Assembly: GCA_047639555.1 (NCBI GenBank)
Contig: JBLIOE010000012.1
Span: 20,745-84,744 of the forward strand
DNA length: 64,000 bases
From: JAJRXC01 sp047639555
Lineage (GTDB): Bacteria > Actinomycetota > Acidimicrobiia > Acidimicrobiales > Aldehydirespiratoraceae
Reading direction: 5' to 3'
Numbering within the stretch: the first letter of the stretch is position 1; every line of letters starts with the position of its first letter. The translations under genes were made by a program, and so were the position numbers. Shown here piece after piece: positions 43,121-51,106 of this stretch. The notes below the pieces were generated by a model that was given only the letters and a program-made list of their open reading frames with translations, was not told where the DNA came from and ran no database searches.

Positions 43121-44008
43121 TGTCGAGCGCTCGTGCAATCATCGATCTGCTCGATCTGTGGGAAGACCTCCTTTGAGGAGGTCGCGCCGAAAGCCGAGAT
43201 TGTGCAGCCCCAGAAGTGGTGGCAGAAGCAAGAGAATAACGAACTCCAGAAGGTCGGCGGCGTCACCGTGACGATGCTCCTCCTCGCCGCAGTCATTGGT
43301 TTCGCCCTGACCCGTCCGGAAACCGAAACGGTCGCGACCGCGCTTCCGCCGCCCGTCTCCACCTCTTCTACGACGACCCTTCCTCGGCTCGCCGACGATG
43401 TGCGCGCCCCTTCCGTGACCGATGCCGTCCGGCCGCTCGACGGTCTCGTGACACCAGGCGCACTTCGCGAGGTCGGCGACACGCTCAGCCCCTAGGAAAC
43501 TCCGCTGCCGATCGACTTCATCACCGGTCTCCTGCTCGACGAAGACCTCGACTTCACGGCCGACATCGCCCGGGTCCACGCCCTGTGCGCAACATTTCCT
43601 CCCGCTCTCTCATTGGCTCGACTTGACCCCACGGAGATCCTGACTCTCGGCGGCATCGTTGATGCGCTCCAGGTAGAGGCGACACAACCCTTCGCCGCCC
43701 GCACCATCGTCCGCCAGCAAGACGGTCAGGAACTCGGCGAGATCTGGCTGGTCGCGTCGGCCGGCACGGAGGTGGGCGATGCCTATCTCGAGGCGGCTCG
43801 CACTCGTTGGAACGTCGACACGGCGACGGAGCAGTTCGCGCCCGAGGTCGGCGTGCGACTCTGGCTGCTCGGCGGCAACGACGACCTCAACCTTTGGGCC
43901 GCCGACCTGGAAGCTGGGTCAATCATCGCGGTCCAGGCCCCCACGAGCGTGGCCCCCGGCGCGTTCACCGATGTCCTTCAGGCATGGCGCCGGGGTCTTC
44001 CCGGGTAG
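43094..44008 (+). pseudogene. Zinc-ribbon membrane protein interrupted by amber stop and lacking a start codon
   Basis: One frame runs from 43073 to 44008 except for TAG at 43493-43495. It opens with SLQTCPHCR, then SSICSICGKTSFEE, a CxxC/CxxC zinc ribbon, then one membrane helix (TVTMLLLAAVIGFAL) and a Thr-rich linker. After the amber it continues ETPLPIDFITGLLLDEDL to RWNVDTATEQFAPEVG. No ATG, GTG or TTG precedes the first CxxC; ATC 43094 stands where a Met would fit. GTG 43133 starts after it and breaks the ribbon. I do not recognise the C-terminal family. Confidence 0.65.
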
Positions 44009-44066
44009 GCGTCCGAAATACGACAGGCTATCCTGATGTAATTCCCCCCCTTTAGAGGACTCTCCA

Positions 44067-44666
44067 ATGGCTATCGAACTCCCCCCACTGCCCTACGCCG
44101 ACGACGCTCTCGCTCCACACATCAGCGAACGAACGATCTCGTTTCACTACGGCAAGCACCATGCGGCCTACGTGAACAACCTGAACGGTCTGATTGAGGG
44201 CACCGACCTCGCCGATGCATCCCTCGACGAAATCGTTCGCACCCCCGAGCTCGGTGGACTCTTCAACGCCGCTCTATTCAACAATGCGGCACAGGTGTGG
44301 AACCACACGTTCTACTGGAACTGCATGTCACCCAACGGTGGCGGCAACCCCACGGGTGAACTCGCCGCGGCGATCGAATCAAGCTTCGGGTCAATCGACG
44401 CATTCAAGGCGCAGTTCAAGGCCGACGCAGTCGGCAACTTCGGCTCCGGCTGGACCTGGCTTGTTCGCGAGGGCGACGGCGTGGCCATCGTCAAGACCGA
44501 CGATGCCGACACCCCCTTGGCCCATGGCCAGACCGCGCTGCTCACCATCGACGTGTGGGAACACGCCTACTACCTCGACTTCCAGAACGCTCGGCCCGTC
44601 TACGTCGATGCCTTCATCGAGCACCTGCTCAACTGGGACTTCGTCGCCGCCAACTTCACGGTCTGA
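44067..44666 (+). CDS. sodB: Superoxide dismutase, Fe type
   Basis: 199 residues with GAGGA (44055-44059) 7 bases before ATG 44067. Metal ligands sit in ISFHYGKHHAAYVNN, AAQVWNHTFYWN and DVWEHAYYLDFQNAR. The AAQVWNHTFYWN motif with Gln before Val-Trp marks the iron rather than the manganese class. It dismutates superoxide in the cytoplasm. Its last 11 bases overlap the end of the convergent GNAT gene. Confidence 0.96.
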   Translation: MAIELPPLPYADDALAPHISERTISFHYGKHHAAYVNNLNGLIEGTDLADASLDEIVRTPELGGLFNAALFNNAAQVWNHTFYWNCMSPNGGGNPTGELAAAIESSFGSIDAFKAQFKADAVGNFGSGWTWLVREGDGVAIVKTDDADTPLAHGQTALLTIDVWEHAYYLDFQNARPVYVDAFIEHLLNWDFVAANFTV

Positions 44667-45423
44667 CGATCACTTCCTCGTATTCGAGGCAGTCGACAAA
44701 CCCGATCCGCTCGTAGGTGCGCCGCGCTGCGAGGTTTCCGGCATCCACGTTGAGCCCAATCGTTGAAACGCGCCCGTCGAGTCGCTTGCAGACGCCCGCG
44801 GTGACGATTGCGCCGAGGCCCTGGCCTCGCGCCGCGGGGTCAACGAACACCGCGCCCACCGCAGCGATCTCATAGGTCGTACTCAGCACGTGGGTGCCAG
44901 CGGCCGCGATCAGCCGATCGGGGTCGTCGGGGTGGGCGATGCCAACGAAGGTGTCGTCGACCAACATCGGCTCGAGCACAAACGCGGCGCCAGGATTGGT
45001 GGCGTGAAGGCTCGCGACACGCGCGAAGTCCTTTACCGCGAGCGGGTGTGCGGCGGCCGCATTCGGAAGTCGTTCGGGGTGGGTGAGCACACACTTCACG
45101 TGTAGTCCCAGGTCGTTGATCGGCGCGACCGCACCCACAGCGGCGGCGAGCCCCACCGGCCCGGTGATCATCGAACCGTGGGGAATCTCGTCGAGAAGGT
45201 CCACCACGAGCGCCAGAGATCCCGCCGGGTCAGCCAGCGAGATCGCGTAGACCGTGGTGATGCCCCCACCGAGGGTCACGATGCCGGCGGTGGCGTCGTC
45301 GCGCCGGAACCAGGTGCTGCGATCCCACAGCGGCGATTCGAGATCGGCCAACCCGTAGGCATGGGCGGCGCGGTCGCGACCAAACAGCTGTGCCAACTCG
45401 GCTGGCTCGGAAACGACTCGCAT
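44656..45423 (-). CDS. GNAT-family acetyltransferase
   Basis: 255 residues from ATG 45423. The acetyl-CoA motif is in AAVGAVFVDPAARGQGLGAIV, followed by RRTYERIGF. The first half carries a second, degenerate GNAT-like half (GIVTLGGGITTVYAISL), as in two-domain GNATs. It is convergent with sodB and overlaps it by 11 bases. It is divergent from the SRPBCC gene, 34 bases away. Substrate unknown. Confidence 0.85.
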   Translation of the reverse strand: MRVVSEPAELAQLFGRDRAAHAYGLADLESPLWDRSTWFRRDDATAGIVTLGGGITTVYAISLADPAGSLALVVDLLDEIPHGSMITGPVGLAAAVGAVAPINDLGLHVKCVLTHPERLPNAAAAHPLAVKDFARVASLHATNPGAAFVLEPMLVDDTFVGIAHPDDPDRLIAAAGTHVLSTTYEIAAVGAVFVDPAARGQGLGAIVTAGVCKRLDGRVSTIGLNVDAGNLAARRTYERIGFVDCLEYEEVIVRP

Positions 45424-45457
45424 GGCCCCGACCGTACGCCGCGTGCAACAGTGCGCC

Positions 45458-45955
45458 ATGGGACAACTCACCAAGAAGCCACCGGAGTGGATTCACTCCG
45501 CGCCCTTCCAAGCCAGCGCTACCCGCGACATTGACGCCACACCAGACGAGGTGTTCGCGGCGTTGATCGATCACGAGACTTGGCCCGACTGGTTCGATGC
45601 CATCATCCGCGTCGAACGGTTCGGCGACCAGCACGAAGGGGTTGGCTCCGAACGCCGCGTGTTCATCAACAAGCGGGTGGGCATCGACGAAGAGTTTAAT
45701 GTTTGGGACCCCGGAGAGCGCTGGGGTTTCGTGGTCACCTCCGCCACGGTCGGCGGACTGAAGTCCATGGTCGAACTGGTCACTATCGACGATCTCGGTG
45801 ACGGCAAATCGTCAGTCACCTACAAGATGGGGATCGAAGGCAAATTCCCACTCTCGCTGCTCCTCAAAGGGGCGAGGGGTGCCATGGCGAAGAACCTCGG
45901 CAAGGCGCTCGACAATCTCGGACCCCACATCGCCGCCAAAAGGGACACCCACTGA
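45458..45955 (+). CDS. SRPBCC (polyketide cyclase/START-like) protein
   Basis: 165 residues from ATG 45458. The fold is suggested by ATRDIDATPDEVFAALIDHETWPDWFDAI and the ending KGARGAMAKNLGKALDNLG, typical of SRPBCC lipid or small-molecule binders. It begins a three-gene operon: its TGA overlaps the next ATG as TGATG at 45953-45957. Ligand unknown. Confidence 0.85.
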   Translation: MGQLTKKPPEWIHSAPFQASATRDIDATPDEVFAALIDHETWPDWFDAIIRVERFGDQHEGVGSERRVFINKRVGIDEEFNVWDPGERWGFVVTSATVGGLKSMVELVTIDDLGDGKSSVTYKMGIEGKFPLSLLLKGARGAMAKNLGKALDNLGPHIAAKRDTH

Positions 45956-46761
45956 TGCCGACCTACGGAAACATCGACCACGAATACGGCCTGACCCTCG
46001 CCACCACCGCCCCGGAGGACGATGGTCCGGTGTGGATGGTCAACCTGATGAAGTACAAGGACGTTGCCGACTACGGCGACGGCGACAATCGCGGCAAGAC
46101 CGGGCGGGAAGCGGACAACGAATACACCCCAACCGGCCCGCTGAAGGCTGTCGGCGCAACGATTGTCTACGCCGCCGAAGTCGAGATGACACCGCTGGGC
46201 GACGGCACGCAATGGGATCGCATCGGCATCATCAAATATCCGAGCCGGCGCTCGTTCATCGAGATGCAAGAGCGGCAGGACTTCAAGGACAAACACGTCC
46301 ACAAAGAAGCCGGAATGGCGCAGACCTTCGTGATTGGTTGCCAACCAATGCTGCCACAGCCCGACGAGCGCGAGGAATGGAAGAAGAGCGCCGATTGGGA
46401 CAACGTTGAACATCCGCCCACCGCCGAAGACGGCGAGCTCCACGTTCTCCACGTCATCAAGTGGGCCGACGGCGGAGTGGACGAGATGGAGGGCTACCAC
46501 GACGAAGCAGCGAAGGTCGCAGGCCAATCTGGTGTGCGCATCGGTGGCTGGTTCAATGTCGAAGGCACCATCATCGGCGACGGCCGTTCCTGGGATCAGG
46601 TGCGGTTCAACGTGTTTCCCAGCATGAAGGAGTTCATGGAGAACGTGGTGGCCAACCCCGGTCGTCTCGAGGCGCAGGCCAACCATCGTGAAGTCGCGAT
46701 GGCCGACACCTACACGATGTTCTGCCGCCCGATCATCAATCAGCTCCGCGAGTCGTTCTGA
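45955..46761 (+). CDS. Tandem dimeric alpha/beta-barrel (DUF1330-like) protein
   Basis: 268 residues. Two similar halves are visible, each with a central aromatic or tryptophan-containing strand pattern: PVWMVNLMKYKDVADY and GTQWDRIGIIKYPSRRSFIEM, then LHVLHVIKWADGGVDEMEGYH and WDQVRFNVFPSMKEFMEN. This matches DUF1330/EthD-type ferredoxin-like barrels that bind small hydrophobic compounds, here doubled within one chain. Lacks a signal. It overlaps the preceding gene (TGATG) and the following PhyH gene (CTGA at 46758). Confidence 0.75.
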   Translation: MPTYGNIDHEYGLTLATTAPEDDGPVWMVNLMKYKDVADYGDGDNRGKTGREADNEYTPTGPLKAVGATIVYAAEVEMTPLGDGTQWDRIGIIKYPSRRSFIEMQERQDFKDKHVHKEAGMAQTFVIGCQPMLPQPDEREEWKKSADWDNVEHPPTAEDGELHVLHVIKWADGGVDEMEGYHDEAAKVAGQSGVRIGGWFNVEGTIIGDGRSWDQVRFNVFPSMKEFMENVVANPGRLEAQANHREVAMADTYTMFCRPIINQLRESF

Positions 46762-47789
46762 CGAACGATCGCTGGATCGAGCCCACCGCGGTCGAACACG
46801 ACTCGATCGGACCACGGCTCAGCCGGGCACAGATCCGGAGCTGGCAAGAACAGGGGCACTGCCTCGTTGACGGGTTACTTCCCGAGCCGACCCTTCGTTC
46901 CCTGCGGTCAGAGGCGGCCGAGTTCTTTCCCGCTCCGGGCACCAGTGCGGCTGCGACCCTCCGAGACTTCGGGAGCGGACAGACCTTCGTCTTCCCCTCC
47001 TCATCGACGCTGTGCAACTCGATCACGCTGCACCCCGCGCTGCTGCAAGCGGTCGCCTCATTGCTGGACGTCGACCAGTTCGATCTCCGGTTGACCCAGT
47101 CCGACCTTTGGCCGAAGTACGGACGGGAGCCGTCAGGCGAAGCTCGCGACAACGCTGACCAGCGCATTCACTGCGACTATCCCAACCACACGCTCACCCA
47201 TCCGCCTCGCTGGGATGAACCCGAAGCCGTCGAGCTGGTCATCTATCTCGACCGGGTCGAGGAGTGCGGCGGGGCTACTGCCGTTGTTCCCCGCACCGGC
47301 CCCGACGACCCGGCCTACCCCTGGCCGATCATGGCCATGCCTGGCGTCGAAGGCCTCGACTATGTGAACGATCAAGCTTCGGCCGAGGCCTACCTGGAGA
47401 CGCATGCTCCAGAGAAGGCCGCCTTTCGCGAGGAGCACCTCTACGCCCGAGAGGCGAAGGCGCGCTACGGCTTCGGCACGATTCTGTTCTACCGCCACGA
47501 CACGTGGCACCGCGGCACCGTCGGCGAGCCCAACACGCTGCGGCTCGTTCAGAACATGACCTTCCGACGGGCCGACGCCGAATGGGTCAACACGGTGCAC
47601 CCTGGCTGGGCTTGGGCCACCTACCGGCCCGGCCATCATCTTGAGCGCCTCATCGCGGAGGCGTCCGTCGAGCAACGCACCGTGATGGGTTTCCCGAAAC
47701 CCGGCCACCCGTATTGGAACGACGACACACTCGCCGCCGTCACCGCTCGCTACGGGCTCTTCGGCTTCAACGCCGACCCTTACCGCTGA
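46758..47789 (+). CDS. PhyH-family dioxygenase, apparent CTG start
   Basis: 343 residues if CTG 46758 is used. Iron ligands are IHCDYPNHTLTHP (His-x-Asp) and FYRHDTWHRGTV (distal His), with RLVQNMTFRR for the 2-oxoglutarate arginine. The family N-terminus SWQEQGHCLVDGLLPEPTLR lies upstream of the first ATG/GTG/TTG (TTG 47061), so a later start would remove about 100 residues. No such start codon occurs in frame between 46692 and 47060. CTG 46758 overlaps the preceding stop as CTGA. Confidence 0.75.
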   Translation: MTNDRWIEPTAVEHDSIGPRLSRAQIRSWQEQGHCLVDGLLPEPTLRSLRSEAAEFFPAPGTSAAATLRDFGSGQTFVFPSSSTLCNSITLHPALLQAVASLLDVDQFDLRLTQSDLWPKYGREPSGEARDNADQRIHCDYPNHTLTHPPRWDEPEAVELVIYLDRVEECGGATAVVPRTGPDDPAYPWPIMAMPGVEGLDYVNDQASAEAYLETHAPEKAAFREEHLYAREAKARYGFGTILFYRHDTWHRGTVGEPNTLRLVQNMTFRRADAEWVNTVHPGWAWATYRPGHHLERLIAEASVEQRTVMGFPKPGHPYWNDDTLAAVTARYGLFGFNADPYR

Positions 47790-47816
47790 CTTACCGACCC
47801 GCTCTACGTTGTGGCC

Positions 47817-48740
47817 ATGCACTCACTCCGGCGACTTCTCGCAACCCTCTTGTTCATCAGTCTGATCGCGGCGTCCTGCAGCGATGACACCGACGCTTCT
47901 GATACTGCTGACGATGACACTTCAGCTGAAGACACGGTGGCCGAGGACGACACTGCAGTCGACGACACGGCCGAGACCGAGGTCGAGCCGGTGGCCACTG
48001 CCTCATCGTGCGACGAGATCGCCGCACTCTTTGTTACCAAAGGCTCGGCCAACGCCGATCTCGCCGACCCGGAGGTGAGCGCCTCGTGCGAAGGCGACAC
48101 GCTCGTGGTCATCTCGAACGGCATCCCTGACTACACCTACATCGAGACCTCACCGGGCTCGCCGAATGCGGTCGACTTGTCGTACTCGATCCCCGCCACG
48201 CCAACGGTGGCGGACGAGACAACCGATGTGCCGGCGCTGGGCTCTGCGGCGGTCGCCATCAACGGCGTGCCGATCTACGGACCCACCGAGGCGCAAGGTG
48301 CCGACGTTGGTTCCCTCGCCGAGGGCGTCAGCGAATGCGGCAGCCACAACGGCCCCACCGGATTCCATATGCACCTCTTCGGTACCAGCACGACCACCGA
48401 CTGCATGTACACCGCCGAGGAAGTGGCCGCTGCGCCCCAGCTCATCGGCTACGCCTTCGACGGTTACCCGATTTACACCGGCAACGATCAGTACACCTCG
48501 TCGTGGGAGCTCACCGACGAATCGCTGTTCGCGAGCGACACGTGGTCGGCTCACAGCTTTATCGAAGGCTCCGGCGACCTCGACGAGTGCAACGGTCTCA
48601 CTGATACCGCTGGCAACTACGCCTACTACACGACCAACTCCTTCCCCTACGTCCTCGGTTGTTACACCGGCGTTGTCGACCTCGACGGTGCCGGCGGCGG
48701 ACTCGGCGAGCTGGGCGGCCCCCCGCCTGACGACGAATGA
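47817..48740 (+). CDS. YHYH-domain secreted lipoprotein
   Basis: 307 residues from ATG 47817 (GTG 47811 possible). Lipoprotein signal MHSLRRLLATLLFISLIAAS then C, followed by an acidic Asp/Thr linker. The YHYH domain is shown by CGSHNGPTGFHMHLFG, IGYAFDGYPIYTG, GDLDECNGLTD and YAYYTTNSFPYVLGCYTG; the name-giving YHYH is YAYY here. Such domains are surface or periplasmic and often linked to metal handling. Its stop overlaps the DUF305 gene (ATGA at 48737). Confidence 0.85.
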   Translation: MHSLRRLLATLLFISLIAASCSDDTDASDTADDDTSAEDTVAEDDTAVDDTAETEVEPVATASSCDEIAALFVTKGSANADLADPEVSASCEGDTLVVISNGIPDYTYIETSPGSPNAVDLSYSIPATPTVADETTDVPALGSAAVAINGVPIYGPTEAQGADVGSLAEGVSECGSHNGPTGFHMHLFGTSTTTDCMYTAEEVAAAPQLIGYAFDGYPIYTGNDQYTSSWELTDESLFASDTWSAHSFIEGSGDLDECNGLTDTAGNYAYYTTNSFPYVLGCYTGVVDLDGAGGGLGELGGPPPDDE

Positions 48741-49357
48741 ACACTCGTCGTCAGTTCTTTCAGGCCAGCGCCGCCGCGGCCGCCGGAATCGCGGTCGGTG
48801 TCGCCAGCCCCTTCGGCGACCCCGCCGCCGCGGCTGCTGAGCAGCCAAACGAAGCCGACATCGGCTTCTGCACCGACATGACCGCCCATCACGTGCAGGC
48901 CCTGGCCATGTGTCAGCGAGTGCTCGGCCGTGACACCGGTGATCCGGTGCAGGTTGCTGCGGCTGAGGTGCTGCAAAACCAGGCCATCGAAGTAGGTCAG
49001 ATGCGGGCGTGGCTCACCGACTGGGGCCAGTCGACGGCGCCGCCGATCACCGCGATGGCGTGGATGGACATGAGTTCGATGGGGAGCGATGACGGCGCCG
49101 GCATGCCGCTCGCGATAATGCCCGGCCTCGCGTCAACCGAAGAGATGACCGAGCTGTCGACGCTCACCGGCCTCGACCGGGGTCGACGCTGGTTGGAGCT
49201 GATGCGGGCGCATCATGTCGGTGGCGTGGCGATGGCCATTGCGGCCGTCGAGCGCGCCAGCATCGACAAGGTCGTGCGGCTCGCTCAGGCCCAAGCCGAT
49301 GTCCAGACCTATGAGATCAGCCAGTACGACTGGCTTCTTGCTCGCAACTACGCCTGA
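48737..49357 (+). CDS. DUF305 protein with Tat signal
   Basis: 206 residues. A Tat signal is seen in MNTRRQFFQASAAAAAGIAV. Two DUF305 helices carry the paired His motifs: FCTDMTAHHVQALAMCQR and LMRAHHVGGVAMAIAAV. DUF305 proteins (CopM type) are exported and implicated in copper binding. It is translationally coupled to the YHYH lipoprotein, suggesting a shared extracytoplasmic metal function. Its last bases (49348-49357) overlap the end of the convergent minus-strand gene. Confidence 0.88.
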   Translation: MNTRRQFFQASAAAAAGIAVGVASPFGDPAAAAAEQPNEADIGFCTDMTAHHVQALAMCQRVLGRDTGDPVQVAAAEVLQNQAIEVGQMRAWLTDWGQSTAPPITAMAWMDMSSMGSDDGAGMPLAIMPGLASTEEMTELSTLTGLDRGRRWLELMRAHHVGGVAMAIAAVERASIDKVVRLAQAQADVQTYEISQYDWLLARNYA

Positions 49358-49974
49358 GCCTCGTTGGCGACAGCTTCGAAGGCCGCTCTGGTCGCCGGAT
49401 GGTCCAGCGGCACTTCGGTGAGACGACGTGCCTTGTTCATTGTGGGGCCGTAGCGCCACAGCAGGGTCTCCCCATCTTCACTGAGCTTGCGCGTGACCAT
49501 AACGAGCTTCTTCCCACCGGGGCGAAGCTTGTGCACGCCGTTTTCCATCGAGGCGGCGACACGAATCCGATCGCCACCAAAGCCGCCGACATCGTCGACA
49601 CCATTCGCCAACGTGCCGTCACAGAACATGTCGTGGACGAGCCCGCCAACCGTGATTGTGACGCGATTGCCCGCCTGTTCAATCCGCTGAACTGTCCCCT
49701 TCATCCGGCCCGCGTAGACCTCCCACACACCCCGCATGTCGAAGAAGCTGTCGGCGAGAGGATCGCGTGATGCACCGAGCGTTCGCGGCGCCCACTTCGC
49801 GGGCGACGCGTCGGCCTTGGTGCCGTTGAGCGGGATCTCCGAAACCGGCACGCCCGACCCATCAAGTGCCGGCCGTTCGTAGTCAGCCGGATCGATCGGG
49901 CGGGGAAGAGCGGCGAACCGATCGGTGTCTGGTTTCGAAAAGAAGGTCTTGAGGACCGTGGCGAGCTTCGGCAT
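49348..49974 (-). CDS. Uncharacterised protein downstream of LLM oxidoreductase
   Basis: 208 residues, no clear signal peptide or membrane helix. A beta-rich middle (ADSFFDMRGVWEVYAG, NRVTITVGGLVHDMF) and a basic end (YGPTMNKARRLTEVP) are visible, but no family is recognised. It starts at 49974 where the upstream LLM oxidoreductase stops, in a coupled overlap, so it may be its accessory or a substrate-binding partner. Confidence 0.75.
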   Translation of the reverse strand: MPKLATVLKTFFSKPDTDRFAALPRPIDPADYERPALDGSGVPVSEIPLNGTKADASPAKWAPRTLGASRDPLADSFFDMRGVWEVYAGRMKGTVQRIEQAGNRVTITVGGLVHDMFCDGTLANGVDDVGGFGGDRIRVAASMENGVHKLRPGGKKLVMVTRKLSEDGETLLWRYGPTMNKARRLTEVPLDHPATRAAFEAVANEAQA

Positions 49975-51011
49975 CAGCTGATCCAGTTTTTGACCTTCTC
50001 GATGAGACCGAGACGGTCACCACCGGCGGGCTGGATCGACAGGTGCGTGACACCGGCCGCCTGGTAGGCCTCGATGCGCTCGCGGACATGACCCTCGGAG
50101 CCGACCATTGCGGTGGCGTCGAGGAAGTCCTGCGGCACGGCGGCCATGGCTTCTTCCTTGCGGCCGGCGAGGAAGAGATCCTGGATCTTCTCGGCCTCTT
50201 CTTCATAGCCGTACTTCTGGAAGATGTTGTTGTAGAAGTTCTTGCCCTTGGCGCCCATACCACCGACGTAAAGGGCGGCCATGAATCGACCGGCGTCCTT
50301 GATCTTCTTGGCCTGCTCGTCGTCGCAGATCGCGATGGTGCCACCGGCCACGATGTTCATGGGCGGGAGCGACGGGTCGCGGTTGGCGGCGCCCTTCGCA
50401 AGGGCATCGCCCCACACGTCTTGCGCCTTCTCGGGATGGAAGAAGACGGGGAGCCAGCCGTCGGCAATCTCGGCGGTGAGTTCAACGTTCTTCGGGCCCA
50501 GCGAAGCGATGTAGACGGGGATGTCGGCCCGCTTCGGATGGTTGATCAGCTTGAGGGGCTTGCCGAGTCCGGTGCCCTGATTCTCGGGCAGCGGCAGGGT
50601 GTAGTTGGGGCCGTCGTGCACCAGGACTTCACGATTCCATACCTTGCGGCAGATCTCGATGAGTTCCTTCTGGCGACCGACCGGCTTGTCGTAGGGAATG
50701 CCATGCCAGCCCTCGATGACCTGCGGGCCCGAAGCGCCGATGCCGAGGATGAATCGACCATCGGAAACCGCATCGAGACCGGCGGCGGTCATGGCGGTAA
50801 GAGTGGGAGTGCGGGAGTACATCGGCAGAATCGCCGACCCGAGTTCCATCGTCTCGGTCTTCGCCGCTAGGTAGCCGAGGATCGAGACTGCGTCGAAGCT
50901 GTAGAGCTCCGCAACCCAACCGACATCGATACCGGCCCGTTCAAGCTGGGCGGCGTCTTCGGCTGCCGCGCGCGGATCACCCGAGTAGTTGAGCGTCATC
51001 GAGAGCTTCAT
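49974..51011 (-). CDS. LLM-class F420-dependent oxidoreductase
   Basis: 345 residues. Luciferase-like TIM barrel with a typical N-terminus (KLSMTLNYSGDPRAAAEDA), SAILPMYSRTPTLTAMTAAG, GRFILGIGASGPQVIEGWHG, and DIPVYIASLGPKNVELTAEIADGWLP. Such enzymes use coenzyme F420 for hydride transfer on ketones, lactones or nitro groups. It is divergent from the sulfatase, with a 9-bp inverted repeat between them, and coupled to the downstream unknown gene. Confidence 0.9.
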   Translation of the reverse strand: MKLSMTLNYSGDPRAAAEDAAQLERAGIDVGWVAELYSFDAVSILGYLAAKTETMELGSAILPMYSRTPTLTAMTAAGLDAVSDGRFILGIGASGPQVIEGWHGIPYDKPVGRQKELIEICRKVWNREVLVHDGPNYTLPLPENQGTGLGKPLKLINHPKRADIPVYIASLGPKNVELTAEIADGWLPVFFHPEKAQDVWGDALAKGAANRDPSLPPMNIVAGGTIAICDDEQAKKIKDAGRFMAALYVGGMGAKGKNFYNNIFQKYGYEEEAEKIQDLFLAGRKEEAMAAVPQDFLDATAMVGSEGHVRERIEAYQAAGVTHLSIQPAGGDRLGLIEKVKNWIS

Positions 51012-51038
51012 ATGTTCATCCCCAGAAGTTGTGGCAGT

Positions 51039-51076
51039 GTTGCAGACAATAGTTTGCGGGCCCTATGGTCTGCAAC
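51039..51076. promoter_or_regulatory. Inverted repeat between divergent LLM and sulfatase genes
   Basis: GTTGCAGAC (51039-51047) and GTCTGCAAC (51068-51076) are perfect 9-base complements separated by 20 bases. The pair lies within the 95-base divergent promoter gap and would suit a dimeric repressor that bridges the site. No regulator gene lies beside it, so the binding protein is unknown. Confidence 0.5.
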
Positions 51077-51106
51077 GCAGCGTACGAGTGAGCAAAGGAA
51101 TCGCGC

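Noticed and set aside
43493..43495. In-frame TAG as pyrrolysine or programmed readthrough
   Set aside because: The missing start codon in the same gene favours decay, and no supporting stem or Pyl genes are visible.
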